Shown piece by piece: positions 59,601 through 64,000 of a stretch of 64,000 nucleotides of DNA. This stretch comes from Casuarina equisetifolia. Its lineage: Eukaryota > Streptophyta > Magnoliopsida > Fagales > Casuarinaceae. Under the pieces are notes generated by a model. That model saw only the letters and a list, made by a program, of their open reading frames with translations. It searched no databases and was not told where the DNA came from. Each line of letters begins with the position of its first letter. Position 1 is the first letter of the stretch. The DNA is taken from assembly GCA_028551475.1 (NCBI GenBank), contig CM052361.1, forward strand, positions 24,689,491 to 24,753,490, given 5' to 3'. Made by a program: the position numbers and the translations under genes.

Positions 59601-62600
59601 ATATGGTTATCTAAATAAAAAAACTAAGACATGAGTTTGGAATACGTTACCCAAGATAACCAACCATCAAAGAGACACCCCAAACAGTGTTTTCCCTTCC
59701 CCTACTGTATGGGTTGAAGTCAGCTGCTCCCTACAGTCAAGAAAACACAGACGTATTAGTTCAGCATACATTTAGTTAAACAGAGGTTAGTTCAGCTTCT
59801 TGTGCATCATCAACAACTGAGTTCAGCACAGGAGTATCCCATATCAACAAAATAAGCATCAATTTTATAGAGTAGACATTGAGATAATTACTACAATAAT
59901 ACAAATTGTTTAAGTCATTTACTTTGCTACATATGCTGGAAATCGTTGAGGTTTGATGCAGCATGGTCATAAGAAATCTAGGTATATCAGTGGTGGCAAG
60001 TGTTTTCGGGGTTATGAAAAAACCCAAACTGAATCAGATTTGTAATTGAGCAGCAAGAGCTTTATCAGTTCTCTGGGCAAGTATGAAACTAGACAGGACA
60101 ACTGGGCATTGTTATCATTAAAATTCTTTGAAAAAAGTAAATAAAGAGGAAGAATATCAGAAACTAATATTCAAAATTGAATGCACATGAAAATAGCACA
60201 AGGCTGGCTAAAATAACAGCAAAACTAGTCAGAGGTAGCTTGTTATGCTATTACTGCTGCTCTTGGTTTTTAAGACAATTGCATCTGAAAGACTTGAACC
60301 AAGTTCAGGCACATACATGATTCAGATAACCACAAATATACAAAGGAAAGATGGTAAGCCTCTATGCCTTAATTCACATGGCAAGAGTAGGGGTGGGTAT
60401 GGGGCTTATGTTCATATCACTCCAAAATTCAGCTTAAGAATTGAATAATAGGGCCAATATATTACCGGATATAGAATAAATATTGAACAGCCCAAGGTTA
60501 CTAGAAAAGCCAACAAATAGTCATGTCCTCTATATTTCTTCTGCATAATAAACGTGCTCCAAACCTGCATAAAAGTTAGATAGACATTTACCACTTATAA
60601 TCCATAACAAGAAAAACAACATGCAGGGAATTAAAGGTGAAGGGGGAAAAAAAAAAGATCTAAGTTTCAGAAAAGCCATCACTACACTAATCATACTTCC
60701 AGCTTCAGGCAATGAACATTTAAAATTGTGATTGATTAAAGTAATCATCCACCCATAAAACCCATTCCCTCTTCTCCCCCACCCGGACTTCTGGGCATTC
60801 CTCTTTACTTGCTAAATTGGTTTGCATAGTTGGATTATGTGTCATCCAGATATCATATATTTTATGTTTCGTTCCTCTAGGTTAGAGCTATAAATCATGT
60901 AATTAGCAAGCTCTACACACAAACTGATGTTGCAAGGCTAAGATTTTCCAATAACCTTTGTCTTGAATGGGGGAACTCAATCCACCTAAAAGGTGGGGGA
61001 TGAGATTTACTTTAAACACATCATCTTCTCTTAAATGTTCTGATGTAAGCTACTGCCTTGCAAGACCCATGCTAAATGCACATGCTTGAAACAAAAACCG
61101 AAAATGCAGCCATTTCCCACAACCTTTTTTTTTTTTTTTTGGTTTAATCTTTCCACAACAGATAGTAAAGTAACCACCACCAAAGAATGTACCATAGTAA
61201 TTGGAAGCAGTAAAGCCACATTAAGGATCCAGGAAATCCATCACACGCAAGGAAGAAAGACTCCAGAAACTGTGTTTTAACATGCTTAGCATTTTTCAGA
61301 AGCAAACTGCAAAACCTAAAGTTGCTAAGGAAAGGTATGACACCCATAAGTTACATAAAATGTCAACCAAAACCGGATAAATGATAGAATGGAAAGAATT
61401 CATAAATGATGAAAATTGAAGAGAAAAGGACTATTTATAGCCAATTTCTAAATTTAGACACTAAAAAGAATAATAACAATAGAAGTACAGAAATTATCTA
61501 TTTTCCAGTCATTGTGTAGGAACAGCAGTATCAGAAAGCATATCATAAGCACCCACAATAAGAAGTTCCTCATTTATTGACAATGGGATTCATCTACAAA
61601 TAGAAGGTTATATAAACAAAAAGAAACTGACTAGCCATGGCAATTAATTCAATATGATGATAACTTAAGCATAACTTTAGAATGAAACTGAAAGAATTTC
61701 AAAATAATGCGAAGGATAACTACCACTGTAAATAAATCCACGATTAACTTACCATTACAGGTATCATTTTAGCACACTTGGCAAGTGTCTGAACAGGAAA
61801 ACTGACATATTTAAGGGCCTGCAACAAGCGTTGGGTCACTAATGTGTACATAACTTATTAACATGCAACATAAACTACTTATTCAGAAACTCAAAAAAAA
61901 AAAAAAAAGCTTGAGCAAATTATTTTTCCTATGGAGCATTAATCACGTCAAAAATCCACACAGCTTACCTCATACTGACATGTTGTGGTTAGTATGTTTG
62001 TTACTGACACAAGGCAGTACTTGTAAACTGGAGCTACTGGGTCCAAGGCTTTTTTACTTGCCTAGAAGGAAAAATAAAATAGAATAAAAATAAATAAATA
62101 AATAATACAATGATAATTCCAGGATAAGAAGTGTCTGAAGTAAAAAAGATGCTTAGGCTCAGCCACAATGCTTAGTCCGCAGTTTAAGCAGTGATGAAAA
62201 AACCAATGTGCGAAAGTAGTCCTACTCTTTATGAACCCTCAAGCCAACCAAAAATGTAATTAAATAACAGCTACTTACAAGTAAAGCACCTGCAGAGACA
62301 GCAGATGTTGTGATCCGATTGCAGAAGACAAGAAACAGTGAGTATCTAAAGAATTCTTTGTCCGTTCCATATGGTACTCTCATGATCTTTTCCTGCACAA
62401 AACAAACTTCCGTGAATTGCTTCAACCCACACAATTTCTGCTCATAGAATTTAAGTTATGACTCTCTCTTTATATGTAAAAAATAAATAGCTTCTCATAT
62501 CATATACAGAAGATAACGGAAAGAAGAAAAACAATAAAGAAAGAGAGAGATTTTAAGAAAATAAGCATTATGTACTTAGAACAGTTTAACACAAAATTAG

Positions 62601-63434
62601 TAGTGGATCTACACATCCCCCAAAACTTAACAGTTTTAAAATTCGTTTTCTCCAGCGGAGACCCTGACAGTGGACTAACAAGTGCCCTTTCAGCTTCTTC
62701 TAAACAAATTCTTTTTCCCATCGAGAGGGGGGGGGAGGGGGGGGGGGGGGGGGCGCCGGGGCGGGCGGCGAAGGGAAAACGACAGACACACGAGCAACAA
62801 TATTATAAGTTTTGGCCTCCATCAAAGAAGATTTAGCCACAGTTATTCAAATCCTTATCTAGTGTCGCCTTTCTAAATCGGAATAAAAAAAAGGCGCGGC
62901 GCCAGCCGCGGCGGAGGGGGGGAGGGGTGGTTTTGCTGCGGGGAAATCAAAAGTAAAACACAAAGCCTAACAGAAAACTTGGAAGTCTAATTTCACTCAT
63001 GGCAACTAAAAGAGCAAGATTCATGCAGCAAACCGCCTCTCAAGTTTATGAATCAAAAAGCCCTACATCCAATTTTTCTAGACCAGTCGCCGGGAAACCT
63101 GCATCGAGCCATCCCTAAAACTGAAATCTCTCTAACCAAAATCAGCAAAACTGGCGTGAATATGACTAGACTTCATCGATTTGAACGTTTTCCCGAATCC
63201 ATGTCAGTCAATAAAATCAGCATTCTAATACGAGAAGCCGGTGGTTTCAACGGAATGCAAAACAAGGCAAAAGCTGCAATCGTTATAGATAAACATAAAA
63301 GCAAACAGAGGCGATTAAACCTGCAAAACACCGTAAGTGACGAGGGTAGTGAGGATTCCAGCAACAGCGAAAATCATCTTCCATAACTTGCTCTCTTTCC
63401 AAGTTCCGCCTGCGCCTGAAGTTGGTTCCGCCAT
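56673..63434 (-). CDS. UTR5: UDP-galactose/UDP-glucose transporter 5-like nucleotide-sugar transporter
   Basis: Eleven exons: 63321-63434, 62279-62392, 61969-62061, 61753-61818, 60466-60564, 59651-59730, 58992-59104, 57284-57372, 57049-57135, 56878-56946, 56673-56789. All joins keep frame, giving 346 aa. Sequence landmarks: EKIMRVPYG after TM1, KKALDPVAPVYKYCLVSVTN, ALKYVSFPVQTLAKCAKMIP, ENTVWGVSLMVGYLGFDGFT, STFQDKLFKGY, QFFISYTIRNFGALTFATIM, and a short cytosolic tail ending PLKAIS without a KKxx retrieval signal. Closest to Arabidopsis UTr5 (At3g46180/At5g59740), an SLC35B-type multi-spanning ER/Golgi antiporter exchanging nucleotide sugars for UMP; the substrate here is not proven by sequence. 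It converges with NDX, the stop codons 765 bp apart. Intron 1 holds long G tracts. Confidence 0.93.
57480..57665. repeat. ACC/CCA-rich low-complexity tract in UTr5 intron 7
   Basis: Irregular repeats of CACCA, ACCACC and CAACCA-type words in a 1.6-kb intron; no open frame of interest. Confidence 0.6.
62727..62770 (+). repeat. Long G tract with G-quadruplex potential, UTr5 intron 1
   Basis: Runs of 9, about 22 and several 3-4 guanines in 44 bases inside otherwise AT-rich intron sequence. A second GC-rich stretch, 62,893-62,930, contains GGCGCGGCGCC and GGGGGGG. On the transcribed RNA (minus strand) these are C tracts. Confidence 0.8.
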
Positions 63435-64000
63435 AGCCCATCCAAACACAACGGAACCCTTTCTTCACCAACCTCAAGGCGATCCACCGAAAACTCCGAT
63501 TCCTAGGCACAATCTCACCAAAAGCGATGCCCACACGAAGTCGTTAGCCGCCCGTAAGCGCAGAAAACCACCGGTTCAGCCAGGCGGTACAAGATTACGA
63601 GCCGAAGAGAACGAGGAGAAAAGTAGTGATTCAGATCAGGGCATATCGTCAACTCCGGCAACTTTGTCTCGCCTTGTCTGACGTCCCCGTGCCGTTCTGG
63701 GGACCAAAAAGAAGTAAAAGTTGACAAAAGGAAGTGGCCACGTCAGATGTGGCCATTTCAGAAAGAGTTGAATCTCTTTATTTAATATTTTAATATTTCA
63801 AATTGAATATAAATTATTTTTTATAATTTTCATGTTACCATTGAAGAATTTCCATCATTGTAAACTTTAATAAAAAAATGCACTTTTTATCTAGATAATA
63901 ATAAACTATCATGATCTTTGAGTTTGCTAAGTTAAGATAGAAGAGAAGAGAAACAAATAAATATATATAACACCATCTTTATCTTATGTTTATTTCAACA
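63435..64000. other. UTr5 leader and promoter; AT-rich to window end
   Basis: Relatively GC-rich leader to about 63,715, then AT-rich sequence from 63,770. No other gene seen before the window ends. Confidence 0.6.
63737..63745 (-). promoter_or_regulatory. ACGT-core bZIP site upstream of UTr5
   Basis: TGACGTGGC on the minus strand, about 300 bp upstream of the start codon. It is a C/G-hybrid ACGT element of the type bound by plant ER-stress bZIP factors (UPRE/ERSE-like), which would fit an ER/Golgi transporter. Another TGACG-like word (CTGACGTCC, plus strand) lies near 63,680. Assignment is inference from motif only. Confidence 0.4.

Noticed and set aside
1-64000. CRISPR arrays, bacterial operons, rRNA genes
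   Set aside because: Plant nuclear sequence; no spaced identical repeats with unique spacers and no rRNA signatures seen. I could not rule out tRNA or snoRNA genes by eye.

Overview
This is a plant nuclear window, AT-rich and intron-rich, with split genes using GT/AG introns, TATA-box promoters and LTR-retrotransposon debris. The recognisable proteins (a legumin-like cupin pair, the nodulin homeobox protein NDX, a UTr5-type nucleotide-sugar transporter, RFL-like PPR remnants) point to a eudicot. Grapevine or a relative is my guess from general look only; nothing in the sequence proves it.

Layout. (1) 1-13,480 is a recently duplicated accessory block. It carries two related kinds of small acidic orphan gene, here called family A and family B. 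Three tandem units (about 1,071-4,200, 4,201-8,443 and 8,444-13,480) derive from an A(+)/B(-) convergent pair. The B gene is open in all three units (B1, B2, B3). The A copies inside the units are 5'-truncated (A2, A3) or missing, while a full-length A gene (A1) sits at the left edge. (2) 13,481-22,560 is a second duplicated block: a divergent relative of the same family (gene C, 15,459-16,013), a gutted copy of C (about 18,960-19,560), and two decayed P-class PPR genes plus the 5' flank of a third. (3) 23,917-41,222 is a triplicated legumin-like cupin locus: one pseudogene split by a degenerate copia element that itself holds a solo LTR, then two intact 356-codon genes. (4) 42,609-42,842 encodes a small secreted proline-rich peptide. 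(5) 45,640-63,434 is conserved single-copy gene space: NDX (17 coding exons, plus strand) and, convergent with it, a UTr5-type transporter (11 exons, minus strand).

The best candidate for something undescribed is the A/B/C family. The proteins look disordered and acidic and share a central P-E-E-N ... SFFSPWN block. They share a TATA core promoter with unusually short leaders. In the B genes I infer a second exon, missed by a single-ORF reading, that adds an arginine-rich tail (RWIRRRPRRSNR). The exon-2 frame is also kept in the diverged gene C (IASWF against LASWF), which supports the splice model. Function is unknown. All exon coordinates were derived by hand from frame, splice signals and paralogue or family comparison.
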